Origin: Rhodovastum sp963709085
Lineage (GTDB): Bacteria; Pseudomonadota; Alphaproteobacteria; Acetobacterales; Acetobacteraceae
Assembly: GCA_963709085.1 (NCBI GenBank)
Contig: CAVPVB010000007.1
Span: 2,294,001 to 2,358,000, forward strand
Reading direction: 5' to 3'
Length of the DNA stretch: 64,000 nt
The position numbers and the translations under genes were made by a program. The notes under the pieces are model-generated. The model was not told the DNA's origin, made no database searches, and was given only the letters and a program-made list of their open reading frames with translations. This document shows, piece after piece, positions 1 through 7,898 of this stretch; within the stretch, counting starts at the first letter, position 1, and each line of letters opens with the position of its first letter.

Positions 1-33
1 CGGCATGCGGGGGCGCACATTACAGCCATCGCC

Positions 34-1056
34 ATGCTGGATGGCAGCCCCCCTCCCCGCACCTTGCGTGATGCCGACGCCCTGGCCGCCGCCGGGCTGG
101 TCACCAGCCGCGACGCGGTGGCCGCGGTGACGGCGCGCTATGCGATGGCGATTACCCCGGCGATGCAGGCGCTGATCGGGCACCCGGACGACCCGATCGG
201 GCGGCAGTTCATCCCCGACCCGGCCGAGCTGGTCACCGCGCCGCATGAGCGCGCCGACCCGATCGGCGACGACGCGCTCTCGCCGGTGAAGGGCATCGTG
301 CACCGCTACCCGGACCGGGCGCTGCTGAAGCCGCTGCTGGTGTGCCCGGTGTATTGCCGCTTCTGCTTCCGGCGGGCGCATGTCGGCCCCGATGGCGGGG
401 TGCTGACCGAGGCCGAACTGGACGCTGCCCTGGCCTGGCTGGGCGCCCATCCGGCCATTCGCGAGGTTATTCTCTCCGGGGGCGACCCGTTGATGCTCGC
501 CCCGCGCCGGCTGCGGGAATTGCTCGCCCGGCTGACTTCCATCCCGCATGTCGAGATGGTGCGCATCCATACCCGCGTGCCGGTCGCCGACCCGGCGCGG
601 GTGACGCAGGCGCTGGCCGATTCGCTCGATGGGCCGACGCCGCTCTGGCTGGTGGTGCACGCCAACCACGCCCGCGAGTTCACCCCGGCCGCACGCGCCG
701 CGCTGCGGCTGGTGCAGGCGCGCGGCGTGCCGGTGCTCGGGCAATCGGTGCTGCTGAAGGGGGTGAACGACAGCGCCGAGGCGCTGGAGGCGCTGTTCCG
801 GGCGATGCTGACCGCCCGGGTCAAACCGTACTACCTGCACCAGTTGGACCCCGCCCCCGGCACGTCACATTTTCACGTGCCGATCGCCGAGGGCCGCCGG
901 CTGCTGGCCGCGCTGCGCGGGCGGGTGACCGGCCTCGCCTGGCCGACCTACGTGCTCGACATCCCCGGCGGGCACGGAAAAGTGCCGATCGGGCCGGACT
1001 ATGTGGACGGCGATGCGGTGCGCGACCCGTGGGGCGGCATGCACGCGATGCCCTGA
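34..1056 (+). CDS. KamA/EpmB-like radical SAM aminomutase
   Basis: This is a lysine 2,3-aminomutase family protein of about 340 residues. The family uses [4Fe-4S], S-adenosylmethionine and pyridoxal phosphate to move the alpha-amino group of lysine to the beta carbon. The short bacterial forms often act on lysine for EF-P modification (EpmB type). The radical SAM cluster motif C-x3-C-x2-C is seen at C104, C108 and C111. The C-terminal PGG-x-GK motif (K316) is where the family anchors PLP. The length is short compared with clostridial KamA (above 400 residues) and fits the EpmB-like branch. The reading frame stays open to the window edge, so the true start could be upstream of the ATG at 34. 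EF-P and EpmA are not visible in the window, so the EF-P role is inference. Confidence 0.85.
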   Translation: MLDGSPPPRTLRDADALAAAGLVTSRDAVAAVTARYAMAITPAMQALIGHPDDPIGRQFIPDPAELVTAPHERADPIGDDALSPVKGIVHRYPDRALLKPLLVCPVYCRFCFRRAHVGPDGGVLTEAELDAALAWLGAHPAIREVILSGGDPLMLAPRRLRELLARLTSIPHVEMVRIHTRVPVADPARVTQALADSLDGPTPLWLVVHANHAREFTPAARAALRLVQARGVPVLGQSVLLKGVNDSAEALEALFRAMLTARVKPYYLHQLDPAPGTSHFHVPIAEGRRLLAALRGRVTGLAWPTYVLDIPGGHGKVPIGPDYVDGDAVRDPWGGMHAMP

Positions 1057-1061
1057 TCGTC

Positions 1062-1514
1062 CTATTCGTCCTCGTCCGGATCGGGATATTGCGGCGGCGC
1101 CTCGCCGGCTTTCGCCACCACCCTGGGGTAGCGCGTTTTCGGCACGGTCTCGCCGGTGCCGGTCACCGCCACCTTGAACCGCCATTCATCGCCGAAGTCG
1201 AACAGGAACAGCATCTTGCTGCCGATGCCGGGAAAGGCTGTCTGAATGGACGTGCGCTTCACGCTTCCGGACTCGGTATCGCCATCGATGTCGGCGAACA
1301 GGTCATAGCGAACCGGCGATTGATAGATGTTCCCGGTCAGCTTGCTGTAGAACCCGAAAGCATGGTCGAAATCAAAGTCGTATGCCTGGACAATCGCCAG
1401 GGCAAGATCGTGCAGGGAAGCATCCTTTGCGATCTCGATGTCACGATAGAGCCGTGGTTGCAGCGCGGCTCTGAGGATGTAGGTGGGGGATGGCTCCGTC
1501 GTGCGTTTGGCCAT
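1062..1514 (-). CDS. Plasmid pRiA4b ORF-3-like protein
   Basis: This protein of 150 residues matches the pRiA4b ORF-3-like family by overall pattern. It has an N-terminal region of the type YILRAAL, a middle segment with paired aromatic-acidic residues (YDFDFDHAF), and the FLFDFGDEWRF core with its conserved aspartates. It ends in an acidic tail (DPDEDE). The family is common on plasmids and chromosomes and its biochemical function is unknown. The gene converges with the KamA-like gene five bases away and is transcribed toward it. The Shine-Dalgarno sequence is weak. Confidence 0.8.
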   Translation of the reverse strand: MAKRTTEPSPTYILRAALQPRLYRDIEIAKDASLHDLALAIVQAYDFDFDHAFGFYSKLTGNIYQSPVRYDLFADIDGDTESGSVKRTSIQTAFPGIGSKMLFLFDFGDEWRFKVAVTGTGETVPKTRYPRVVAKAGEAPPQYPDPDEDE

Positions 1515-1584
1515 GACTGTGACTTGCCCGCATTCAGCGTGACGCGATTTCGTTCATTGCCCGCAGAATGAGAGACCGTCCCCT

Positions 1585-2112
1585 TCAGAACGGAATCTCG
1601 TCGTCGAGGTCGCTGCCGCCCTTGGGGGCGTCCCAGGACGGGCCGCCGCGCGCTGCCGCGGGCGGCGCGGCCGGGCGGGCTGCCGGGGCGCGCTCGGTTT
1701 TCTGGTAGCCGCCGCCGCTTTCGCCGCCATAGCCTGCCCCGCCGCCCTCACCGCCTTCGCCGCGGCCGTCGAGCAGGGTGAGTTCGCCGCGGAACCGGCC
1801 GATCACCACTTCGGTGGTGTATTTCTCCTGGCCGGACTGGTCGGTCCATTTGCGCGTCTGCAGCGCGCCCTCGACGTAAACCTTGCGGCCCTTGCGCACG
1901 TATTTCTCGACCACATCGGCAATGCGCTCGTTGAACACCACAACCCGGTGCCACTCGGTGCGCTCCTTGCGCTCGCCCGAGGCGCGGTCGGTCCAGTTCT
2001 CGCTCGTGGCCAGGTTGAACTGCACGATCTTCGTGCCGTCCTGGGTGGTCCGCACCTCCGGGTCCTTGCCCAAATTGCCGATCAGGATCACCTTGTTAAC
2101 CGACCCGGCCAT
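1585..2112 (-). CDS. ssb: Single-stranded DNA-binding protein
   Basis: SSB of 175 residues coats single-stranded DNA in replication, repair and recombination. The N-terminal OB fold (about residues 1-110) opens with a VNKVILIGNLGKDPEVR-type strand and contains the conserved TEWHRVVVF segment. A glycine-rich, low-complexity linker follows. The extreme C-terminus is DDEIPF, the acidic tip that recruits partner proteins. Length and layout are normal for proteobacterial SSB. uvrA is 13 kb away rather than adjacent as in E. coli, and no GAAC-N7-GAAC SOS box is visible just upstream of ssb. Confidence 0.97.
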   Translation of the reverse strand: MAGSVNKVILIGNLGKDPEVRTTQDGTKIVQFNLATSENWTDRASGERKERTEWHRVVVFNERIADVVEKYVRKGRKVYVEGALQTRKWTDQSGQEKYTTEVVIGRFRGELTLLDGRGEGGEGGGAGYGGESGGGYQKTERAPAARPAAPPAAARGGPSWDAPKGGSDLDDEIPF

Positions 2113-2313
2113 GTCTGCTCACCCTATGCTCTATGCGAATCATGATTTTCCGCCAGTCTAACCCACCCCAGGGAAACTGGACATCGGTTTACCGCCGTGA
2201 ACGACGCGGCTGTTCAATCGATGATGCGGGATGCCTGGCCGGGTGGCCTGACGGCGCGACCCCTGATCGCGACGGGCGAGCCTAACGACTGCCGGCAGCG
2301 CCGGAAACCGGAA

Positions 2314-2390
2314 TGGGGCGAGCGACGGGACTCGAACCCGCGACATCCAAGACCACAACCTGGCGCTCTACCATCTGAGCTACGCCCGCC
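2314..2390 (-). tRNA. tRNA-His (GTG anticodon)
   Basis: The minus strand folds into a full cloverleaf. The acceptor arm is GCGGGCG paired with CGCTCGC. The anticodon stem CCAGG/CTTGG encloses the loop TTGTGGT with anticodon GTG. The T arm has the GTTCGAGTC-type loop. Discriminator C73 and an encoded G at position -1 (base 2390) are the hallmark of histidine tRNA. The 3' CCA is encoded (2314-2316). Confidence 0.96.
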
Positions 2391-2410
2391 ATACCCGGTG
2401 GAGGCGCGGT

Positions 2411-3610
2411 CTACGCCGTTCGCGCCCGGCCCGTCAACGGGGCCGCACGGGGGTCGGCAAAATGCGCCGCCAGCCGCTCGAGTGCCGCATCCAGCACCTC
2501 CGGGCGCTTGCAGAAGGCGAAGCGGGCGTAGTGGTTTGGCGCCTCGCCCTCATAGAAGGCGGTGACCGGGATTGCCGTGACCCCGGCGGCTTCGGTGATA
2601 TGGCGGCAGAAATCGGCATCGTCGCCGCCGAAACCCAGCGGGGAAAAATCGGCGGTGATGAAATAGCTGCCGTGCACCGGCAGCACGCCGAAGCCGATGC
2701 GCGCCAGCCCCGCGGCCAGCCGGTCGCGTTTCGCCGCCAGGCCGGCGGCCAGGCCGGCGAAATAGGCATCGTCCTTGGCCAACCCCACCGCCACGGCGCG
2801 CTGCAGGTTGGGTGGCGTGGTGAAGGTGAGGTTCTGGTGCGCCTTCGCCGCCACGCCGGCAAGCGCCCGGCAGGCGGTGATGTAGCCCACCTTCCAGCCG
2901 GTGAGCGAAAACGTCTTGCCGGCGCTGCCGATGCGCAGGCAGCGCTCGCGCATGCCGGGCAGCGTCATCAGCGGGATGTGCCGCCAGCCATCATAGGTGA
3001 TGTGCTCGTAGACCTCGTCGCACACCGCATAGGCGTCGTGGCGGACCAGCAGATCGGCGATAAAGGCGAGTTCGGCCGCGGTGAACACTTTGCCGGTCGG
3101 GTTCATCGGCGTGTTGAACAGGATCGCCTTGGTTTTCGGGCCAAAGGCCGCGGCCAGTTCGGCGCGCGGCAATTCCCAGTGCGGCGGCTGCAGCCGCACC
3201 AGCCGGGGCACCGCGCCCAGCAGGCGCACCACCGGCAGGTAGGTGTCGTACAGCGGCTCGATCAGCACCACCTCATCGCCCGGGTCGAGCAACGCCATCA
3301 GGCTGGCGGCGAGCGCCTCGGTGGCGCCGGAGGTGACCACGACCTCGGTGTCGGGATCGACCTGCAGTCCATAGAAACGGGCATTGGCGGCGGCGACGGC
3401 CTGGCGCAACTCCGGCAGGCCGGTCATCGGCGGGTACTGGTTGCGCCCGTCCAGCAACGCCTCGGCGGCGGCGCGCACCACGTCCTCCGGCCCGTCGGTA
3501 TCGGGAAAGCCCTGGCCGAGATTGATCGCGCCATGCCGGGTGGCGAGCGCCGACATGACGGTGAAGATGGTGGTTCCGGTCGCCGATAAAAGCGCATTGG
3601 GCTGCGTCAC
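2411..3610 (-). CDS. Class I/II PLP aminotransferase (MetAT/KAT-like)
   Basis: This is a fold-type I aminotransferase of 399 residues, closest in pattern to the methionine/kynurenine aminotransferase group (YbdL-like). Visible features are INLGQGFPDTDGP near the N-terminus, NTPMNPTGKVF in the middle, the CDEVYEHITYDG aspartate/tyrosine motif, and SAGKTFSLTGWKVGY with the PLP lysine. The frame is open further upstream. The GTG at 3610 was chosen because it has a GGGGAGG ribosome site about 10 bases upstream and gives a family-typical N-terminus. The natural substrate cannot be read from sequence. The gene is divergent from glnB. Confidence 0.88.
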   Translation of the reverse strand: MTQPNALLSATGTTIFTVMSALATRHGAINLGQGFPDTDGPEDVVRAAAEALLDGRNQYPPMTGLPELRQAVAAANARFYGLQVDPDTEVVVTSGATEALAASLMALLDPGDEVVLIEPLYDTYLPVVRLLGAVPRLVRLQPPHWELPRAELAAAFGPKTKAILFNTPMNPTGKVFTAAELAFIADLLVRHDAYAVCDEVYEHITYDGWRHIPLMTLPGMRERCLRIGSAGKTFSLTGWKVGYITACRALAGVAAKAHQNLTFTTPPNLQRAVAVGLAKDDAYFAGLAAGLAAKRDRLAAGLARIGFGVLPVHGSYFITADFSPLGFGGDDADFCRHITEAAGVTAIPVTAFYEGEAPNHYARFAFCKRPEVLDAALERLAAHFADPRAAPLTGRARTA

Positions 3611-3849
3611 CGCAGGCAGACCTCCCCGGCCGGATGCGGGCGGCACCGTCCGGCCGGAGCGGACGGGCGCCCATATTCGCGCGCCCGCGCAACACGGACA
3701 CGTGAGTATGGAAGCACCCTTACCCGGGTTCAACCGCCGCCGGCCGGGCGGCCTCACGATGGCGCGAAACCGGGCAGTACCGCCCAGAAGGCGGGCGGCC
3801 CTGCTGCCGTAAAACGAGGCATTGGCACGGCCAACTGCGCATTGCCGGG

Positions 3850-3865
3850 TGGCACGCTTCGTGCA
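3850..3865 (+). promoter_or_regulatory. Sigma-54 (-24/-12) promoter of glnB
   Basis: TGGCAC, five bases, then GTGCA. This matches the RpoN consensus TGGCAC-N5-TTGCA with one mismatch and has the exact GG-N10-GC spacing. It ends 130 bases before the glnB start. Nitrogen control through NtrC is the expected logic for a PII/glutamine synthetase unit, but no clear NtrC site was picked out. The rest of the 385-base gap 3611-3995 holds nothing else that can be supported. Confidence 0.75.
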
Positions 3866-3995
3866 AACTTGGGCCACCGCTCTTCTGTCATGAGGATGGG
3901 CGGTCGTGGGGGCGCCACCACCAGGCGCCGCAGCGGCAGCCCTCAGAGTGCTGCCAGAATTCTAAGGAGGGCGCCCGGCACCCGGGCGAACACGG

Positions 3996-4334
3996 ATGAA
4001 GAAGATCGAGGCGATCATCAAGCCGTTCAAGCTTGACGAGGTGAAGGAGGCGTTGCACGAGGTCGGTCTGCAGGGCATCACGGTGGTCGAGGCGAAAGGC
4101 TTCGGGCGGCAGAAGGGCCATACCGAGCTGTATCGCGGCGCCGAATATGTCGTCGACTTCCTGCCTAAAGTGAAGGTCGAGGTGGTGTGCGACGAAGACC
4201 TCGTCGAGCGCGCAGTCGAGGCGATCGTGAATGCTGCACGCACCGGCCGGATCGGCGACGGCAAGATCTTCGTCAGCCAGGTGGAGGAAGTGATCCGCAT
4301 CCGCACCGGCGAACGCGGGTCGGATGCAGTCTGA
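3996..4334 (+). CDS. glnB: Nitrogen regulatory protein PII
   Basis: This is a PII signal transducer of 112 residues, the standard length. It senses 2-oxoglutarate, ATP/ADP and glutamine status and controls glutamine synthetase adenylylation and NtrB. The start is MKKIEAIIKPFKL. The T-loop carries Tyr51 (in EYVVDFLPK), the uridylylation site, and the C-terminal region has TGRIGDGKIFV. Called GlnB rather than GlnK because glnA follows and no amtB is adjacent. It lies downstream of a sigma-54-type promoter. Two hairpins separate it from glnA. No strong Shine-Dalgarno lies at the ideal distance; an AAGGAGG stretch sits about 25 bases upstream. Confidence 0.96.
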   Translation: MKKIEAIIKPFKLDEVKEALHEVGLQGITVVEAKGFGRQKGHTELYRGAEYVVDFLPKVKVEVVCDEDLVERAVEAIVNAARTGRIGDGKIFVSQVEEVIRIRTGERGSDAV

Positions 4335-4378
4335 CCGGCCGGCCCGACTCGCGCCGGGCGGGGAACGAAACCGACTAC

Positions 4379-4409
4379 CGGCCGCTTTGCGAACGACGTA
4401 AAGCGGCCG
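4379..4409 (+). terminator. glnB-glnA intergenic hairpin 1
   Basis: This is a perfect 10-bp inverted repeat (CGGCCGCTTT paired with AAAGCGGCCG) with an 11-base loop, just after glnB. It has no T-run, so it is more likely an RNA processing or stability structure, or half of an attenuator, than a simple terminator. Confidence 0.5.
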
Positions 4410-4414
4410 CCAAC

Positions 4415-4440
4415 GGGAGCCGCGTGGGGCGGCTCCCTTT
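4415..4440 (+). terminator. glnB-glnA intergenic hairpin 2
   Basis: This is a perfect 9-bp stem (GGGAGCCGC/GCGGCTCCC) with a 5-base loop, followed by TTT. It lies 37 bases before the glnA start. It could act as a weak terminator that lowers or separates glnA transcription from glnB. Confidence 0.5.
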
Positions 4441-4476
4441 GCGCCGCCCGGCGGCGTTTGGACGAGGGATGAGGTA

Positions 4477-5904
4477 ATGACGAGCAAGGCGACCGACAGC
4501 AACGTGGCCAAGGTCCTGGAACTGATCAAGGAGCACTCCGTCGAGTACGTGGACCTGCGGTTCACCGATCCGCGCGGCAAGTGGCAGCACACGGCGCAGC
4601 ACGTCTCGACCATCGATGAGGACGTGTTCAGCGACGGCTTCGGGTTCGACGGCTCCTCGATCGCCGGCTGGAAGGCGATCAACGAGTCCGACATGATCCT
4701 GCTGCCGGATGCCAGCACCGCGGTGCTGGACCCGTTCGCGGCCAAGCCGTCGCTGATCCTGGTGTGCGACGTGATCGAGCCCTCCACCGGTCAGCCGTAT
4801 ACCCGCGACCCGCGCAGCACCGCCAAGAAGGCCGAGGCCTATCTGCGGGCATCCGGCGTCGGCGACACCGCGGTGTTCGGCCCCGAGGCCGAATTCTTCG
4901 TGTTCGACAGCGTCAAGTTCGGCACCGGCCAGAACTACGGCATCTACCAGATCGACAGCCAGGAAGGCCCGCAGGCCAGCCTGAAGGACTACCCGGAAGG
5001 CAATCTGGGCCACCGTCCGAGCGTCAAGGGCGGCTATTTCCCCGTCCCGCCGGTGGACAGCGAGAGCGATTTGCGCGCCGAGATGCTGTCCACGATGGCC
5101 GAAATGGGCGTCATCGTCGAAAAGCACCACCACGAGGTGGCGCAGTCCCAGCATGAGCTGGGCATTAAGTTCGGCCCGCTGGTGCGGCTGGCCGACCATC
5201 TGCAGATCTACAAGTACGTCATCCACAACGTGGCGCACAGCTACGGCAAGACCGCGACGTTCATGCCGAAGCCGATCTACGGCGATAACGGTTCGGGCAT
5301 GCACGTCCACCAGTCGATCTGGAGGGAAGGCAAGCCGCTGTTCGGCGGCAACGGCTACGCCGATTTGTCGGAGACGGCGCTGCATTACATTGGCGGCATC
5401 ATCAAGCACGCCAAGGCGATCAACGCTTTCACCAACCCGACGACGAACAGCTACAAGCGTCTGATCCCGGGCTTCGAGGCGCCGGTGCTGCTGGCCTATT
5501 CCTCGCGCAATCGCTCGGCGTCCTGCCGCATCCCGTATGCGACCAGCCCGAAGGCCAAGCGCGTCGAGGTCCGCTTCCCTGATCCCGCCGCCAACCCGTA
5601 CCTCGGCTTCTCGGCCATGCTGATGGCCGGGCTCGACGGCATCAAGAACAAGATCCATCCGGGCGACCCGATGGATAAGGACCTGTACGACCTGCCGCCG
5701 GAAGAGCTGCACGGCATCCCCACCGTGTGCGGCAGCCTGCGCGAAGCCCTCGGCGCGCTCGCGGCCGACCACGCGTTCCTGCTCGCGGGCGACGTGTTCA
5801 CCGCCGACCAGATCGAGAGCTATATCGAGCTGAAGTGGAACGAGGTGTACCGCTTCGAACACACCCCGCACCCGGTTGAGTTCGAGCTGTACTACTCGGT
5901 CTGA
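4477..5904 (+). CDS. glnA: Type I glutamine synthetase
   Basis: Glutamine synthetase of 475 residues makes glutamine from glutamate, ammonia and ATP. Visible signatures are GFGFDGSSIAGW near residue 55, FGPEAEFFVFD at about 134-144 with metal-binding glutamates, GDNGSGMHVHQS at about 269-280, and the substrate loop NRSASCRIP at about 345-353. Tyr404 in KDLYDLPPEE is the adenylylation site that marks the GlnE-regulated GSI-beta class. A strong terminator lies 30 bases past the stop. With glnB upstream this is the classical ammonia-assimilation unit. Confidence 0.98.
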   Translation: MTSKATDSNVAKVLELIKEHSVEYVDLRFTDPRGKWQHTAQHVSTIDEDVFSDGFGFDGSSIAGWKAINESDMILLPDASTAVLDPFAAKPSLILVCDVIEPSTGQPYTRDPRSTAKKAEAYLRASGVGDTAVFGPEAEFFVFDSVKFGTGQNYGIYQIDSQEGPQASLKDYPEGNLGHRPSVKGGYFPVPPVDSESDLRAEMLSTMAEMGVIVEKHHHEVAQSQHELGIKFGPLVRLADHLQIYKYVIHNVAHSYGKTATFMPKPIYGDNGSGMHVHQSIWREGKPLFGGNGYADLSETALHYIGGIIKHAKAINAFTNPTTNSYKRLIPGFEAPVLLAYSSRNRSASCRIPYATSPKAKRVEVRFPDPAANPYLGFSAMLMAGLDGIKNKIHPGDPMDKDLYDLPPEELHGIPTVCGSLREALGALAADHAFLLAGDVFTADQIESYIELKWNEVYRFEHTPHPVEFELYYSV

Positions 5905-5934
5905 GCCGGACTTTTTCTGTCGCGTGCCTGCCAG

Positions 5935-5965
5935 CCCCCGCACCGTAAGGTGCGGGGGTTTGCGT
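5935..5965 (+). terminator. glnA terminator
   Basis: A perfect 10-bp stem CCCCCGCACC/GGTGCGGGGG closes a GTAA tetraloop and is followed by TTTGCGTT. It ends where the convergent tmk gene stops, so it may serve both strands. Confidence 0.85.
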
Positions 5966-6625
5966 TCAGGGGGCGTTGGCGCGGCGCAGGAAATCGAGAA
6001 TGGCCGCGGCCACCGCCGCCTGGACCGCCGCCGCCGGCCGGCTCGCGTCGATCACCACATGCCGCGCCGGGGCAGCCGCGGCCTGACGCAGAAAACTCTC
6101 GCGGACGCGGTGTTGGAACGCCAGTCCGAGCGATTCGAAACGATCCTCCGGGCTGCCCTCCGCCCGCAGCCGCGCGAGGCCCCGCGCCAACGCGACCTGC
6201 GGATCGACATCGAGCACGATTGTCAGGTCAGGCCAGAGATCGCCGGTGGTGAGCGCATGCACGGTGCGGATCGCCGCCTCATCCAGGCCGCGGCCACCGC
6301 CCTGGTAGGCGAGGGTCGAGCCCACGAAGCGATCCGACACCACCACCCGGCCGGCCGCGATCGCGGGACGGATCACCCGCGCAACATGCTGCGCCCGTGC
6401 GGCGGCGATGAGAAGCAATTCGGCCTGCGGCTCCCAGTCATGCGCCCCGCGCGCCAGCAGCAGGGCGCGAATGGCCAGGCCCTCTTCGGTGCCGCCGGGC
6501 TCGCGCGTGAGCACCAAGCCGCCGGGAACATCGCGCAGCGCCTCGCCCAGATGCGCCAGCGCCCCGGTCTTGCCGCTGCCGTCGCAGCCCTCGAGCGCGA
6601 AAAACACCCCAGGGCGCGCCGGCAC
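5966..6625 (-). CDS. tmk: Thymidylate kinase
   Basis: dTMP kinase of 219 residues phosphorylates dTMP to dTDP. The P-loop is GCDGSGKT (residues 13-20), followed by LTREPGGTEEG, the DRF segment (VVSDRFVGST) and SLAYQGGGRGL-type nucleotide-binding residues. The lid region has the LRAEG-x-x-DRFE pattern. It is the last gene of the leftward cell-wall unit and starts only three bases after the dac stop. In many alphaproteobacteria holB follows tmk. Here the glnA terminator comes next instead. Confidence 0.95.
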   Translation of the reverse strand: MPARPGVFFALEGCDGSGKTGALAHLGEALRDVPGGLVLTREPGGTEEGLAIRALLLARGAHDWEPQAELLLIAAARAQHVARVIRPAIAAGRVVVSDRFVGSTLAYQGGGRGLDEAAIRTVHALTTGDLWPDLTIVLDVDPQVALARGLARLRAEGSPEDRFESLGLAFQHRVRESFLRQAAAAPARHVVIDASRPAAAVQAAVAAAILDFLRRANAP

Positions 6626-6628
6626 GTC

Positions 6629-7868
6629 TCAGCTTCGTCCGGTGACGTAGCGGGACAGCACCGCCAGGGCGCGCCCGGGCAGGCCCAGCCGCGGCACATC
6701 GGCGCCGGCCAGCAACGGTATTTCCAGATCGGGAACCCCCTGCCCCGATACGGTCAGCCGCCCCAGCGTGCTGCCGCGGGTGACCGGGGCCGGCACCGGG
6801 CTGTCATATTCGATCGTCACCTTGGCGGTCTTGCGCCAGGCGCGCGGCATGGTCACCACCAGGTCGCGCCCGCCCACCAGCGGCACCGTCGGCTGGGTGC
6901 CGAGCCACACCGGCGCCTGGTCCACCGTGTCGCCGGCGGTGAACAGGGTCACGTCCTCGAACTCGCGGAACGACCATTCCAGCAGCCGCTCGCTCTCCTC
7001 GCCGCGCTGGTGCATCGAGTTCAGGCCGTTGACCACCAGCACCACCCGCCGCCCGCTGCGCTCCGCGCTCGCCACCAGGCCGAAGCCGCCATCGTCGGTG
7101 TGGCCGGTCTTCAGCCCGTCGGCGAGCCCCTTCTGCACCAGCGGGTTCCGGTTCTGTTGCTCGATATTGTTGTATTTGAAGGTTTTTTCGAAGTCGTATT
7201 TGTAGTATTCGGGGAAATCCTGGATCAGCCGGCGGGCCAGGGTGGCGATGTCGCGCGCGCTCATGCGCTGCTCGGGGTCCGGCCAGCCCGTCGCGTTGCG
7301 GAAATTGGCGTGTTCCAGTCCGAGTTCGCGCGCCTTCTGGTTCATCTGCTCGGCGAACTGTTCCTCGGAACCGGCGATCGCCTCGGCGAACACGATGCAG
7401 GCATCGTTGCCGGATTGCACGATCACGCCGCGGATCAGGTCCTCGATCTTCACCTGCGAGCCGATCTGCACGAACATCTTCGACCCGCCCATGCGCCAGG
7501 CCCGCTCGGAGACCGGCAGTTCCTGGGTCGAGCTGCAGCCGGCCGGACTTCAGCAGGCTGTAGACGATGTACATCGTCATCAGCTTGGTCATGGACGACG
7601 GCGGCATCGGCGCGTCGGCGTCCTTGTCCAGCAGGGTGGCGCCGGTGTTGAAGTCGAGGATCACCGCCCACCGCGCAGCGGTGTCGAGCGGGCCGAGCGG
7701 GGTGTTGGCGGGGCTGCCGGTCGGGGCCGGCGCTTCGGCCGGCTTGCGGGCGCCGTGCGCCGGCGCGGGGTGCGCGGCCGGACGCGGGGCCGGGCGCGGC
7801 TGCTGGGCGGTGGCAACAGCCGGCACGCTGAGCGCGGCACCCGCCAGCAGGATACGACGGCTAAGCAT
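6629..7868 (-). pseudogene. dacC: D-Ala-D-Ala carboxypeptidase (PBP5 type), frameshifted
   Basis: A penicillin-binding protein 5/6-like carboxypeptidase trims the terminal D-alanine of peptidoglycan stem peptides. The first part reads in one frame: a twin-arginine-like signal (SRRILLAG), a Pro/Ala-rich spacer, and the active-site S92-x-x-K95. The rest reads in another frame: SGN, the KTG box in GLKTGHTDDGGFG, and a C-terminal beta domain. The switch lies at the C-run 7525-7527. Removing one base gives the family-typical QLDQELPVSERAWRMGG and a protein of about 412 residues. It is thus either a sequencing error in a C-run or a fresh frameshift. rlpA lies immediately upstream and tmk downstream. 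Confidence 0.85.
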
Positions 7869-7898
7869 AGTGTAGCTCCTTGCGCGGACTCGGATGGG

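Noticed and set aside
3611..3877. N-terminal extension of the aminotransferase
   Set aside because: It would add 89 basic, low-complexity residues; the GTG at 3610 has a proper ribosome site.
4375..5943. Open frame of 522 codons antisense to glnA
   Set aside because: It is a shadow of glnA, with no domain, ribosome site or start-codon support.
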